A stretch of DNA of 49,614 nt, taken from contig JACQRD010000067.1 in NCBI GenBank assembly GCA_016206675.1, forward strand, positions 1-49,614, in the 5' to 3' direction. The stretch is from Candidatus Omnitrophota bacterium. Lineage in GTDB: Bacteria > Omnitrophota > Gorgyraeia > Aquiviventales > Aquiviventaceae. Every line of letters begins with the position of its first letter. The first letter of the stretch is position 1. Made by a program: the position numbers and the translations under genes. The notes under the pieces are model-generated. The model saw only the letters and a program-made list of their open reading frames with translations. It had not been told where the DNA came from and searched no databases. Shown one piece after another: positions 24,617-33,132 of the stretch.

Positions 24617-26062
24617 TTAGAACTTCACGCCAACCGTCGTGACAAGCTCCTGCGCCACGGCGTCATACGGCTTTCGGAACACATTCCCAGGGAAGAAGAC
24701 CCCGTGAATCACACCGAAGGTGACATCCGGCGTATAGTGGTAGGTCACGATCGTGTCCCACTCGGTTCCGAGGAAGCTCTTTCGCTTAGACTGGGTGGTT
24801 CCATCCAGCGCGCGCGGCCGTAAGCCGTCGTCCGCAATGAACCATGTCAAGCGCGGAGCCACCTCAAGATCTTCGGTCGGCTTGACGCTCCCGTACACGG
24901 ACAACTGGTGCTGGTTTGTGACCGATGGTGTACAGACGTTACCAGCACCTGTCGTACACGCCTGGTCGACCGGATAGAATGCCCCGGCTTGAAACTCACG
25001 CAGCGCGGTGGTGAAATAGCCGCGAGCGATCGGGTCCCACCCCGTGACCGCGCCATCGACATCTTTGCCGGTCCAGAAGATCCACTCGGCACCCAGCTTC
25101 GGCGTCATCGCCACGTCCTTGGCGGTGTACTCAACCCCAAAGTCACCTGCCCATGCTTGGTGGCGGTCGCCGGTCGCAAGGCCGGTGTAGTTTGTTCCAT
25201 CACGAGCGCGAACACCGAACTGGTAGGCCAGTTCTCCGTACAGATAGACTCCCTCAACCGGTGCGGCACTGCCACGAACGCCCAGCGTGCTGACATTGGC
25301 GTGCTGAACAGCCAAGTTAGCAGCCGGTGTATTGCTGCGGTCGCGCTTGTTCAAGAAATATGTTTCAATTTCAGCGTTGGCCGCATCAAACCGTGTACCG
25401 AGGTTGACACCGGTGAGGTCGTTGTCATCCGCAATTCCAACCGTATTTTCCTCTAGCTTGATATAGACGGCATCAACGGTCAATGGCAAGTCGACAGCCG
25501 CCGCGCCTTGGAAATCCAACGTCAATCGCGCGCCATCGAACGCCGTAAAATCAGTAAACTCATCAGCGGCGAGGGAACCCAACAGTTCACCGATGAGTCC
25601 GGCATGCGGAATTAATGAACTCCCCAGCACAAAGCCTCGGCCCCACACGATGGGTTGACGACCGAGGGTCACCGTCAAGGGAGAAAAGAACAAATCTTTC
25701 AGCTTCACCCAGGCTTGACTGACAGCAAAATCGTTGTTGTCACTATTGGTTTGGTAATCCCCAAGAACTAACTCGTTGGCCAGCCGAATGCCTGCCGACA
25801 CGTTGTCGGTCATATCCGCGTTGATGTTCAGACCTGTCGTCGTCTGAATAAACCGGTCGTGGTCATCCAGATCAGACGGCTGAGTATCACTGATGTCATT
25901 GCCATCCCGCAAGTCGAGGTTGCTCCGGATGAAGGCGCGGGTTGTGATGTCACCCCCCACCCGGACGTTCTGCGTCTCTGCAAAGCTGGGCATCGCTGTG
26001 GCCGCCATGCCCATGGCGAGCAATGCCAGAAGGACTGCGCTTCGGAGCGTAGCCTTCCCCAT
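24617..26062 (-). CDS. Outer-membrane porin-like beta-barrel (alginate-export-like family)
   Basis: 481 residues from ATG 26062, chosen because AAGGAGGT lies seven bases upstream. A clean signal peptide (residues 1-28, ending MPSFA) is followed by VRVGGDITTRAFIRSNLDL and alternating aromatic/polar strands throughout, with a C-terminal Phe (TTVGVKF) as in outer-membrane barrels. The block KLKDLFFSPLTVTLGRQPIVWGRG resembles alginate-export-type porins. The substrate is unknown. It is a single-gene unit with its own consensus promoter, a leader of about 155 bases and a strong terminator, as expected for an abundant protein. Confidence 0.8.
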   Translation of the reverse strand: MGKATLRSAVLLALLAMGMAATAMPSFAETQNVRVGGDITTRAFIRSNLDLRDGNDISDTQPSDLDDHDRFIQTTTGLNINADMTDNVSAGIRLANELVLGDYQTNSDNNDFAVSQAWVKLKDLFFSPLTVTLGRQPIVWGRGFVLGSSLIPHAGLIGELLGSLAADEFTDFTAFDGARLTLDFQGAAAVDLPLTVDAVYIKLEENTVGIADDNDLTGVNLGTRFDAANAEIETYFLNKRDRSNTPAANLAVQHANVSTLGVRGSAAPVEGVYLYGELAYQFGVRARDGTNYTGLATGDRHQAWAGDFGVEYTAKDVAMTPKLGAEWIFWTGKDVDGAVTGWDPIARGYFTTALREFQAGAFYPVDQACTTGAGNVCTPSVTNQHQLSVYGSVKPTEDLEVAPRLTWFIADDGLRPRALDGTTQSKRKSFLGTEWDTIVTYHYTPDVTFGVIHGVFFPGNVFRKPYDAVAQELVTTVGVKF

Positions 26063-26225
26063 CGACTGACCTCCTTGTTGTGCGTCCCCACCCTGCAACG
26101 TACACATCCGAACGCTTGGTGTCCCCAGACTTCAACGGTTAAGTGTCAAGGAATCCCACGTAACTGCTGTGTTGTTCCTCCCCTTTCCCGGGAGCCTGAG
26201 CACACCTCCCCTCAAGGTTTCGCTT

Positions 26226-26254
26226 ACTTTAAGAGCCACCGCAAGTTTTGTCAA
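26226..26254 (-). promoter_or_regulatory. Sigma-70-type promoter of the porin gene
   Basis: On the minus strand TTGACA (26254-26249), a 17-base spacer and TAAAGT (26231-26226) lie about 165 bases before the porin ATG. The roughly 155-base leader between them contains no other gene. The region 26063-26331 otherwise holds only the direct repeat listed next. Confidence 0.65.
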
Positions 26255-26261
26255 GCATTTT

Positions 26262-26303
26262 TTATGTGGCGTTGACATTCGCTATGCAGGGTTATGTGGC
26301 GTT
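26262..26303. repeat. Paired 12-bp direct repeat upstream of the porin promoter
   Basis: TTATGTGGCGTT occurs at 26262-26273 and again at 26292-26303, 30 bases apart (about three helical turns), starting 8 bases beyond the -35 box of the porin promoter. This is the spacing expected for a regulator binding twice on one face of the helix. Confidence 0.5.
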
Positions 26304-26331
26304 TAGTGGACTCTGCCGGACACGAAAAAGT

Positions 26332-26404
26332 GCCCCAGCGCCGATTCGAACGGCGGACACGCGGTTTAGGAAACCGCTGCTCTTCCATACTGAGCTACTG
26401 GGGC
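26332..26404 (-). tRNA. tRNA-Arg (anticodon CCU)
   Basis: The minus strand folds as a full cloverleaf: acceptor GCCCCAG/CTGGGGC, D-stem GCTC/GAGC, anticodon stem GCGGT/ACCGC with loop TTCCTAA (anticodon CCT), 5-base variable loop, T-arm CGCCG TTCGAAT CGGCG. The discriminator base is A (26331); CCA is not encoded. It decodes AGG. Its 5' end lies one base after the stop codon of the sigma-factor gene, so it is probably cut from the same transcript. CTTTTT follows the 3' end. Confidence 0.97.
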
Positions 26405-26405
26405 G

Positions 26406-27323
26406 TCAGCGTTTGGACTTTCCATTGCGCATCTTTCCATCGACCATCCGTCTTTTTTCGGCGCCCATCTTCTCTGCGGTACTCTTCCGCGCATCGTCTT
26501 TTATCTTCTGATCTGTTTCTTCTGTCGCGATGAGGGCGCGGAGCTTGCGCATGGCGGCCACCTCGATCTGGCGCACGCGCTCGCGCGTGATGCTGAAAAA
26601 TTTCGCGGTTTCGCCCAGGGTGCGGGAAATGCCGTCATCCAGCCCGTAGCGCAGCACCAGCACCCGCCGCTCGCGCTCGTTCATCTTCTGCAGCAGCGCG
26701 TCGATGCGCTCATGCTGGAGAAAGCGCGTGATCTCCTCCTGCGGGGAGTGGCCGCTCTCATCCTCCAGCAGGTCGATCATCTCGGTCTCCCCTTCCTCGC
26801 CCACCGGCGTTTCGAGGGAGGTGGTCTGCGCCGAGGTCACCAGCTCTTGCAGGCGCTCGATGCGCTCCACCGGCAGGCGCATCCGCCGGGCGAGTTCCAT
26901 GGCGCTCGGACGGCGGCCGAGCTTCTGCGACATCTCCTCGGTGATCCGCTTGAACTTGGAAATCAGCTCCGTCATGTAGACCGGAATGCGCACGGTTTTG
27001 CCCTGGTTGGCGATGGCGCGCGTGATGTACTGGCGGATCCACCAAGCACCGTAGGTGGAGAAGCGAAACCCTTTTCGGGGATTGTACTTGGTCACCGCCT
27101 TCATCAGGCCGAGGTTGCCTTCTTCGATCAGATCGAGCAGCGGCACGCCGAGGTGGGAGTAACGCTTGGCGATGTTGATGACCAGCCGCAGGTTGGAGAG
27201 CGTCATCTGCCGCTTGGCCACCCGGTCGCCCTTCCTGATCTTCCTGGCGAGCTCAATCTCCTGCTTGGCCGTCAGGAGCGGGATGGACTTGATATCCTTG
27301 AGATAGGAACGAATAGGATCCAT
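26406..27323 (-). CDS. RNA polymerase sigma-70 factor (RpoD/RpoS group)
   Basis: 305 residues from ATG 27323. Region 1.2 (DPIRSYLKDIKSIPLLTAKQE), region 2 (RLVINIAKRYSHLGVPLLDLIEEGNLGLMKAV and FSTYGAWWIRQ), region 3 (RRPSAMELARRM) and region 4 (RVLVLRYGLDD, then ITRERVRQIEVAAMRKLR) are complete; region 1.1 is absent, as in RpoS-type and short primary factors. A lysine/arginine-rich tail of about 35 residues follows region 4. There is no Shine-Dalgarno: array H3 ends four bases before the ATG. Longer in-frame starts would translate the array and part of ppdK in another frame, so I reject them. tRNA-Arg follows after one base. Confidence 0.93.
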   Translation of the reverse strand: MDPIRSYLKDIKSIPLLTAKQEIELARKIRKGDRVAKRQMTLSNLRLVINIAKRYSHLGVPLLDLIEEGNLGLMKAVTKYNPRKGFRFSTYGAWWIRQYITRAIANQGKTVRIPVYMTELISKFKRITEEMSQKLGRRPSAMELARRMRLPVERIERLQELVTSAQTTSLETPVGEEGETEMIDLLEDESGHSPQEEITRFLQHERIDALLQKMNERERRVLVLRYGLDDGISRTLGETAKFFSITRERVRQIEVAAMRKLRALIATEETDQKIKDDARKSTAEKMGAEKRRMVDGKMRNGKSKR

Positions 27324-27327
27324 CGTT

Positions 27328-27403
27328 AGCACACAGCACACAGCACACAGCACACAGTGAAGACGCTCTTGCTGTCTGCTGTCCGCTGTCTGCTGTCTGC
27401 TGG
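27328..27403. repeat. Heptamer array H3 (AGCACAC / TGTCTGC, inverted halves)
   Basis: Four perfect AGCACAC units (27328-27355) and, after a spacer, about five TGTCTGC-type units (27369-27403). The second half is close to the reverse complement of the first, so a hairpin is possible. It exactly fills the gap between the ppdK stop and the sigma-factor start. Confidence 0.85.
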
Positions 27404-27405
27404 CG

Positions 27406-30117
27406 TCATGTCCTTCTCTCGCGGACGACGGCTTGGGCAGCGGCCAGGCGGGCGATCGGCACGCGATACGGCGAGCAGGACACATAGTCCATGCCCACCC
27501 GGTGGCAGAACTCAATGGAGGAGGGCTCGCCGCCATGCTCGCCGCAGATGCCCACCTTCAGCCCCTTGCGCGCCTTGCGGCCCTTGGCGATGCCCAACTG
27601 GATCAGCTGGCCCACGCCCTCCTGATCGAGCTTGGCAAAGGGGTCGGCCGGCAGGATATCTTCCTTCAGGTAGTGCGGCAGGAACTTGCCGATGTCATCC
27701 CGTGAAAAACCGAAGGTCATCTGCGTCAGGTCGTTGGTGCCGAAGCTGAAGAATTCGGCTTCCTTGGCGATGACATCCGCCACCATGGCCGCGCGCGGCA
27801 CCTCGATCATGGTGCCGAGGAGGTATACCAGCTTCACCTTGTAGCGCTCAATCGTCTTCTTGGCGACCTCATCGATAACCTGCTTCGCCGCCCGGAATTC
27901 GTTCGGATGGCCGACCAGCGGGACCATCACTTCGGGCACGATCTTCACTCCGTCCCGCGCCAGCTCGCAGGCGGCCTCAAAGATGGCCTGTGCCTGCATG
28001 TCGTTGATCTCCGGGTAGGTCAGCCCTAAGCGGCAGCCGCGGTGGCCGAGCATCGGGTTGATCTCATGCAGGCTATTGATCGTCTGCCGCAGGACCTTGA
28101 GGTCGATCCCCAGCTGCTTGGAGAGCTTCTCCTGATCCTCTGGATCGTTCGGCAAGAACTCATGCAGGGGCGGATCCAGCAGCCGGATCGTCACCGGCAG
28201 CCCTTTCATCACTTCGAAGAGGCCCTTGAAGTCCTCCTTTTGGAAGGGCGGCAGCTTGGCCAGCGCCGCCTTGCGCGCCGCCACATCGCGCGCCAGGATC
28301 ATCTCGCGCACCACCGGCAGCCGCTCCTCGCCGAAGAACATGTGTTCGGTGCGGCAGAGCCCGATGCCCTCCGCGCCGAATTCGCGGGCCACCTTTGCAT
28401 CCTGCGGGGTGTCGGCGTTGGCCCGGATGCGCAGCCGGCGCACCTGATCGGCCCACTGCAGCAGCTGCTTGAAGCTGCCGGTCAGCTGCGGCTGAACCAC
28501 CGGCACCTCGCCCAGGATCACTTCCCCGGTTGAGCCATTGAGCGTGATGGCGTCCCCTTCCTTAATGACGCGGTCGCCCACCTTAAAGCACTTCGCGTCT
28601 TCTTCAACCGTAATGTCATTGCAGCCGACCACACAGCACTTGCCCATGCCTCGCCCTACAACTGCCGCATGGCTTGTCATCCCCCCGCGCGCGGTCAAAA
28701 TCCCTTGCGCGGCGGCCATGCCTTCGATGTCTTCGGGCGAGGTTTCCTCGCGCACGAGGATGACCTTCTCCGCGCCGTCCTCGCTGAACTCCACCGCCCG
28801 GTGCGCCGTGAAGACGGCCTTGCCCACGGCGGCACCCGGTGAGGCCGGCAGCCCCTTCGCGATGACCTGCGGCTTGGCCCTGGGATCGATCATCGGGTGC
28901 AGCAGTTGGTCGAACTGCGCGGCGTTGATGCGCAGCAAGGCCTCGCGCTGCGAAATCAGCTTCTCCTTCACGAAGTCCACGGCGAACTGCACCGAGGCGC
29001 GGGCGTTGGCTTTGCCGGCGCGGCACTGGAGCATGTAGAGGGCGCCTTCCTCAACCGTAAACTCGATGTCCTGCACCTGCTTGAAGTACCGCTCCAGCCG
29101 CTGGCAGACCTTCCAGAGCTGCTCGTAGAGCTTGGGGAGCTCGGTCTTCAGCTCGGCCACCGGCTTGGGCGTGCGGATGCCGGCGACCACATCCTCCCCT
29201 TGCGCGTTGACCAGGTACTCGCCGTAGAAGACGTTCTCGCCGGTGCCCGGGTCGCGGGTGAAGCAGACGCCGGTCAAGGAGGTCGAGCCCATGTTGCCGA
29301 AGACCATCGACTGGATGTTGACCGCCGTGCCCAGCGAGTGCGGGATGTTGTTGAGGCGGCGGTAGATGTTAGCCCGCTCGTTGTTCCAGGACGTGAAGAC
29401 GGCGTTGACGGCCAGCGTCAATTGTTCCATCACATCTTCCGGAAAGTCGCTGCCCTTCTTGGCGCGGACGAGCTGCTTGTATTCCCCCACCAGCTGCTTC
29501 AGGGCTTCCGCCGGAAGCTGCGCATCCGTCTTGGCATTGAACTTCGCCTTCTTCTTCTGCAGGATCTCCTCAAACTGCTTGTGGTCGATCTCCAGCACCA
29601 CGTTGCTGAACATCTGGATGAAGCGGCGGTAGGCGTCGTAGGCGAAGCGGGGATTCTCGGTCTTCTGGGCGAGGCCCTCCGCCGTGCGGGAGTTCAGGCC
29701 GAGGTTAAGGATGGTGTCCATCATGCCGGGCATGGACACGGCCGCTCCGGAGCGCACCGAAACCAACAGCGGATTCTTGGGATCGCCGAAGCCCTTTTGC
29801 GCCACGGCCTCCAGCCACTTCAGTTTCTGCCGGAGTTCCGCCTCGAGCCCCTGCGGCCAGCGCCCGCCCAGCTCGTAGAATTTCCGACACACCTCGGTGG
29901 TGAGGGTCAGCCCGGGCGGCACCGGCACGCCCAGGTTGGTCATCTCCGCCAGGTTCGCCCCCTTGCCGCCGAGCAGCTGCTTCATGTCGGCGCGGCCGTC
30001 CGCCTTGCCCGCCCCGAAGACATAGATGAAGCGCGGCTTGCTCGCGGAGAGCTGGCCTGCCCTGCGGCGGGTCGCGGGGAAGCGACGGCGGGCTGTGGCA
30101 ACGGACGTCCGGCTCAT
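27406..30117 (-). CDS. ppdK: Pyruvate, phosphate dikinase
   Basis: 903 residues. An unusual basic N-terminal extension of about 28 residues (SVATARRRFPATRRRAG) precedes the canonical start VYVFG-like segment (FIYVFGAGKADG). The ATP-grasp domain carries GGKGANLAEM; the swivelling phosphohistidine is His483 in GGMTSHAAVVGRGMG; the PEP site has Cys858 in GICGEHGGEPSS and SCSPYRVPIARLAAAQA. It interconverts pyruvate + ATP + Pi and PEP + AMP + PPi. A pyruvate kinase lies at 46.6 kb, so the cell can run both directions. The ATG overlaps the glyS stop (ATGA). Confidence 0.96.
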   Translation of the reverse strand: MSRTSVATARRRFPATRRRAGQLSASKPRFIYVFGAGKADGRADMKQLLGGKGANLAEMTNLGVPVPPGLTLTTEVCRKFYELGGRWPQGLEAELRQKLKWLEAVAQKGFGDPKNPLLVSVRSGAAVSMPGMMDTILNLGLNSRTAEGLAQKTENPRFAYDAYRRFIQMFSNVVLEIDHKQFEEILQKKKAKFNAKTDAQLPAEALKQLVGEYKQLVRAKKGSDFPEDVMEQLTLAVNAVFTSWNNERANIYRRLNNIPHSLGTAVNIQSMVFGNMGSTSLTGVCFTRDPGTGENVFYGEYLVNAQGEDVVAGIRTPKPVAELKTELPKLYEQLWKVCQRLERYFKQVQDIEFTVEEGALYMLQCRAGKANARASVQFAVDFVKEKLISQREALLRINAAQFDQLLHPMIDPRAKPQVIAKGLPASPGAAVGKAVFTAHRAVEFSEDGAEKVILVREETSPEDIEGMAAAQGILTARGGMTSHAAVVGRGMGKCCVVGCNDITVEEDAKCFKVGDRVIKEGDAITLNGSTGEVILGEVPVVQPQLTGSFKQLLQWADQVRRLRIRANADTPQDAKVAREFGAEGIGLCRTEHMFFGEERLPVVREMILARDVAARKAALAKLPPFQKEDFKGLFEVMKGLPVTIRLLDPPLHEFLPNDPEDQEKLSKQLGIDLKVLRQTINSLHEINPMLGHRGCRLGLTYPEINDMQAQAIFEAACELARDGVKIVPEVMVPLVGHPNEFRAAKQVIDEVAKKTIERYKVKLVYLLGTMIEVPRAAMVADVIAKEAEFFSFGTNDLTQMTFGFSRDDIGKFLPHYLKEDILPADPFAKLDQEGVGQLIQLGIAKGRKARKGLKVGICGEHGGEPSSIEFCHRVGMDYVSCSPYRVPIARLAAAQAVVRERRT

Positions 30118-32258
30118 GAGGGCTCCTGTTGTAAGACGGTAAGTTTCGAGAGGTCGGCAACCCGGTCAGTATACAACGCATGGATTGCGCGCATCAAGGC
30201 GAGCCGGTTGCGTTGCAGCGCCTCGTCGGGCACGTTGACCAGCACCTTGTCGAAGAACGTGTGCAGCGGCTCATAGAAGAGCTCTCCGAATTCTAGCGTG
30301 GCTTTGTCGTACAGGCGGTCGGTGATGAGCTTCGCGACCCGCTCCTTATGCTGATCGTACAACCGCCACAGTGCCTGCTCCGGCGGCTCCTTCAGCAGTT
30401 GCGGCTGCACCTGGCCGTCCGCACGCTTGGCCCCTTTGAGGATGTTGCGCGTGCGCTCGATGACCTTCGCGGCCTTCAGCAGCCCGGCCTGGCCGCTCAT
30501 CCGCTGGAGGGTGCGGATGCGGTCCATGGCATCGATCATATCTTCCCATGGACAGGCCAGCACAGCGTCAATACAGTCCGATGAAGGGGCCGGGGATGGC
30601 CAGTTGAAGGTGTAGAGTCTTTCTGCAAGGTAGCTGCGAACACGCTGTTGTACCTTCGCATCAGGTGGCTTTCCAGCAGCCGCCGACCATGCGTTGAACA
30701 GATTCTCAAACAACAGCGGTCGATGCGCAGCCCATGCCACTTCTATGATTCCTTGCGCGGCACGCCGAAGACCAAAAGGATCCTGATCTCCTGTCGGTTC
30801 GATGCCGATGCTAAAGTAACTCGCGAAGGTATCAAATTTGTCCAGGCTAGCTAGTGCAGAACCAATGAGGGTCTTGGGCATCTTACCAGCAAGTGGCAGG
30901 TAGTGCTCCTCGATTGCTTGACACACGGCGTCAGATTCACGATGGATTCTGGCGTAGTATTTCCCCATCACACCCTGCAAAGTCGGAAACTCCCTGACCA
31001 TAACGCTACCAAGGTCAGCCTTGGCAAGCTGGCTGGCCCGTTCAAGCTCTTTGGACTCTTGATTCGTCAGGTTCCACATCTTGCTAAGGTTTCTGCTCAT
31101 CTGGCAGAGGCGGTTGACCTTGTCCTGCACAGAGCCCAACTTTTCGTGGAAGGTGATTCCGGCAGCCTTGACGGCAAGCACGTTTAGTTGCTGTTTAGTG
31201 TCCTGCTCCCAGAACAACAAGCTATCCGCCAGGCGGGCGTTGAGGATACGCTCCACCACCGTGCGCACCTCCGACGGCTTGCCGGGCTTGCCGTCCAGGA
31301 TGGCGACGCAGCGCGGCAGCAGCTTCCCGTTGGCCTCAATGGCGAAAACGCGCTGGTGCTTGGCCATGCTGGCCAGCAGCACTTCGCGCGGCAGGACCAG
31401 ATAGCGCTTATCGAATTCGCCGACCAACGGCACCGGCTCTTCCGTCAAGAAGGTCACTTCCTCCAGCAGGCCGTGGCTGATCATCTCCGCCGCCGTGGTG
31501 CCGCGGAAGGCCTTGGCGGTTTTGGCCACCAGGCTGTCAATGACGGCGCGCCGCTGGCTTGGATCGAGGATCACCCCGACGCGCTTCAGCAGCTTGAAGT
31601 AGGATTCAATGGAGGAAACCGTCGCCCAGCGCAACTGCTGCGGCCGTCCCACGCGTGTCTTAGATTGGCCGGCGATCAAACCGAAGCGGCACGAAACCGC
31701 CTGCGCGCCATAGCGGGCCAGCAGCCAACGGATGGGCCGGGCGAAGCGCACGCCGCTGGCCTCCCAGCGCATACTCTTCGGCGCGCGCAGCTTTGTGATA
31801 AGCTGCGGCAGCAGGGCCGGCAGCAGCTTGACGGTCGGGGTGGTCGTGGGCGGCTTCATGAGGTAGACGTAGTCGCCCTTCGGCGTTGAGACGACTTTGG
31901 TGTGGCGGATGTCTCCGCCTTGCGACTTGAGGAAACCGAGCAGGGCCGGCGTGGGCTTGCCGGAGGCGTCGTAGGAGGCCTGCTTCGAGGGGCCGCGCAC
32001 CTCCTCGCCGGGCTGCTGTTGCACCGCGGAGAGCCCGCGCACGTGTAGCACCAACCGGCGCGGCGTGCCGTACGTCGCTGCCGAGTGGAACGCCAGGTGG
32101 TTGGCTTCACACAGCGTCTTGGCTTCCCGGTCGAGCTGTTCAATCAGCCCAGGCAGGTACGCCGCCGGCAGCTCCTCCGTCCCGATTTCAAAGAGAAGAT
32201 CAGCTGACCGCGAAGCTGGAGGTTGGAGGCTGGAGGCGGGAATGGATTTCTTTTTCAT
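30114..32258 (-). CDS. glyS: Glycine-tRNA ligase beta subunit
   Basis: 714 residues. The hallmark start LLFEIGTEELPAAYLPG begins only at residue 20; the preceding residues (KKKSIPASSLQPPASRSAD) are encoded by heptamer array H4. The central HD-like part and the C-terminal anticodon-binding region (ending LALMRAIHALYTDRVADLSKL) are present. With GlyQ it forms the bacterial alpha2-beta2 glycyl-tRNA synthetase; the beta subunit binds tRNA-Gly. ATG 32258 overlaps the glyQ TGA. Apart from the repeat-derived extension the length is normal (about 690). Confidence 0.95.
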   Translation of the reverse strand: MKKKSIPASSLQPPASRSADLLFEIGTEELPAAYLPGLIEQLDREAKTLCEANHLAFHSAATYGTPRRLVLHVRGLSAVQQQPGEEVRGPSKQASYDASGKPTPALLGFLKSQGGDIRHTKVVSTPKGDYVYLMKPPTTTPTVKLLPALLPQLITKLRAPKSMRWEASGVRFARPIRWLLARYGAQAVSCRFGLIAGQSKTRVGRPQQLRWATVSSIESYFKLLKRVGVILDPSQRRAVIDSLVAKTAKAFRGTTAAEMISHGLLEEVTFLTEEPVPLVGEFDKRYLVLPREVLLASMAKHQRVFAIEANGKLLPRCVAILDGKPGKPSEVRTVVERILNARLADSLLFWEQDTKQQLNVLAVKAAGITFHEKLGSVQDKVNRLCQMSRNLSKMWNLTNQESKELERASQLAKADLGSVMVREFPTLQGVMGKYYARIHRESDAVCQAIEEHYLPLAGKMPKTLIGSALASLDKFDTFASYFSIGIEPTGDQDPFGLRRAAQGIIEVAWAAHRPLLFENLFNAWSAAAGKPPDAKVQQRVRSYLAERLYTFNWPSPAPSSDCIDAVLACPWEDMIDAMDRIRTLQRMSGQAGLLKAAKVIERTRNILKGAKRADGQVQPQLLKEPPEQALWRLYDQHKERVAKLITDRLYDKATLEFGELFYEPLHTFFDKVLVNVPDEALQRNRLALMRAIHALYTDRVADLSKLTVLQQEPS

Positions 32259-32289
32259 CCAACTTCCAGCTGCTTGCTTCCAGCTTCAG
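32212..32289. repeat. Heptamer array H4 (GAAGCTG/GGAGGCT type) over the glyQ-glyS junction
   Basis: One half (32212-32240) has units such as GCTGGAG and GTTGGAG; the other half (32259-32289) has TTCCAGC-type units, near reverse complements. The 18 bases between them hold the glyQ stop and glyS start. The whole array is translated: one half as the GlyQ C-terminus, the other as the GlyS N-terminus. Confidence 0.8.
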
Positions 32290-33127
32290 GGCATCGTTTG
32301 AGGTACATCTCCGCGCAGCGCTTGGCCAACCCGCGGATGCGCAGCACGAAGCGCGGCCGGTCGGACTGGCTGATGGCGCCGCGCGCATCCAGCAGGTTGA
32401 AGGTGTGGCTGCATTTGAGCAGCTGTTCGTACGCCGGCAGCAGCATCTGGGCCTCGAGCAGCCGCTTGGCATCCGCCTCGAACTTCGCGAAGAGCTCCTG
32501 ATGTAGTGCCACGTCCGCCTGCTCGAAGTTATACGCGGAGCACTCCCGCTCATTCGCCAGGTGCAATGCGCCGTAGGTGACCCCTGGGCCGTAGGCGAGC
32601 GCGTAGACATCCGGCGTGCCCTGCAGGTACGTGGCGATGCGCTCAAGGCCGTAGGTGATTTCGCAGGAAACCGGCTCAAGGTCCAGCCCCCCCACCTGCT
32701 GGAAATAGGTAAACTGCGTCACTTCGAGGCTGTCCATCCACACTTCCCAGCCCAGCCCCCAGGCGCCGAGCGTCGGCGATTCCCAGTCATCCTGCACGAA
32801 GCGAACGTCGTGATCCTCCAGCTTCAGCCCACAGGCGCGCAGGCTCTCGAGATAGCGCTGCTGCACGTTCTCCGGCGAGGGCTTCAGGATCACCTGATAT
32901 TGGTAGTAGCGCTGCATCCGCAGCGGGTTGTCGCCGTAGCGGCCGTCCGTAGGCCGGCGGGAGGGCTGTACATAGGCCGCGCGGGTCGGCGCCGGACCCA
33001 GCGCCCCAAAGAACGTGGCGGGGTGGAACGTCCCCGCCCCCATCTCCATGTCGTAGGGCTGGAGAATCGCGCAGCCTTCGCGCTCCCAAAACGTATCCAG
33101 CGTTCGAATGAGTCGTTGAAGGTCCAT
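32255..33127 (-). CDS. glyQ: Glycine-tRNA ligase alpha subunit
   Basis: 290 residues from ATG 33127 (MDLQRLIRTLDTFWEREGC), the natural GlyQ start; an in-frame upstream start would translate array H5. Class II motifs are recognisable: ILQPYDMEMGAGTFHP, RRPTDGRYGDNPLR and VGGLDLEPVSCEITYGLERIA. It binds glycine and ATP. The last ten residues (PEAGSKQLEVG) are encoded by heptamer array H4. There is no Shine-Dalgarno; array H5 ends about six bases before the ATG. Confidence 0.96.
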   Translation of the reverse strand: MDLQRLIRTLDTFWEREGCAILQPYDMEMGAGTFHPATFFGALGPAPTRAAYVQPSRRPTDGRYGDNPLRMQRYYQYQVILKPSPENVQQRYLESLRACGLKLEDHDVRFVQDDWESPTLGAWGLGWEVWMDSLEVTQFTYFQQVGGLDLEPVSCEITYGLERIATYLQGTPDVYALAYGPGVTYGALHLANERECSAYNFEQADVALHQELFAKFEADAKRLLEAQMLLPAYEQLLKCSHTFNLLDARGAISQSDRPRFVLRIRGLAKRCAEMYLKRCPEAGSKQLEVG

Positions 33128-33132
33128 AGGCA

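Noticed and set aside
26322..26331. Independent promoter or terminator around the tRNA
   Set aside because: CTTTTT follows the tRNA, but there is no separate stem; the upstream side has no room for a promoter. Not enough evidence to list either.
27324..27536. Longer N-terminus for the sigma factor (start at 27536)
   Set aside because: It would translate array H3 and antisense-like residues from ppdK DNA; the family start DPIRSYL fits ATG 27323 exactly.
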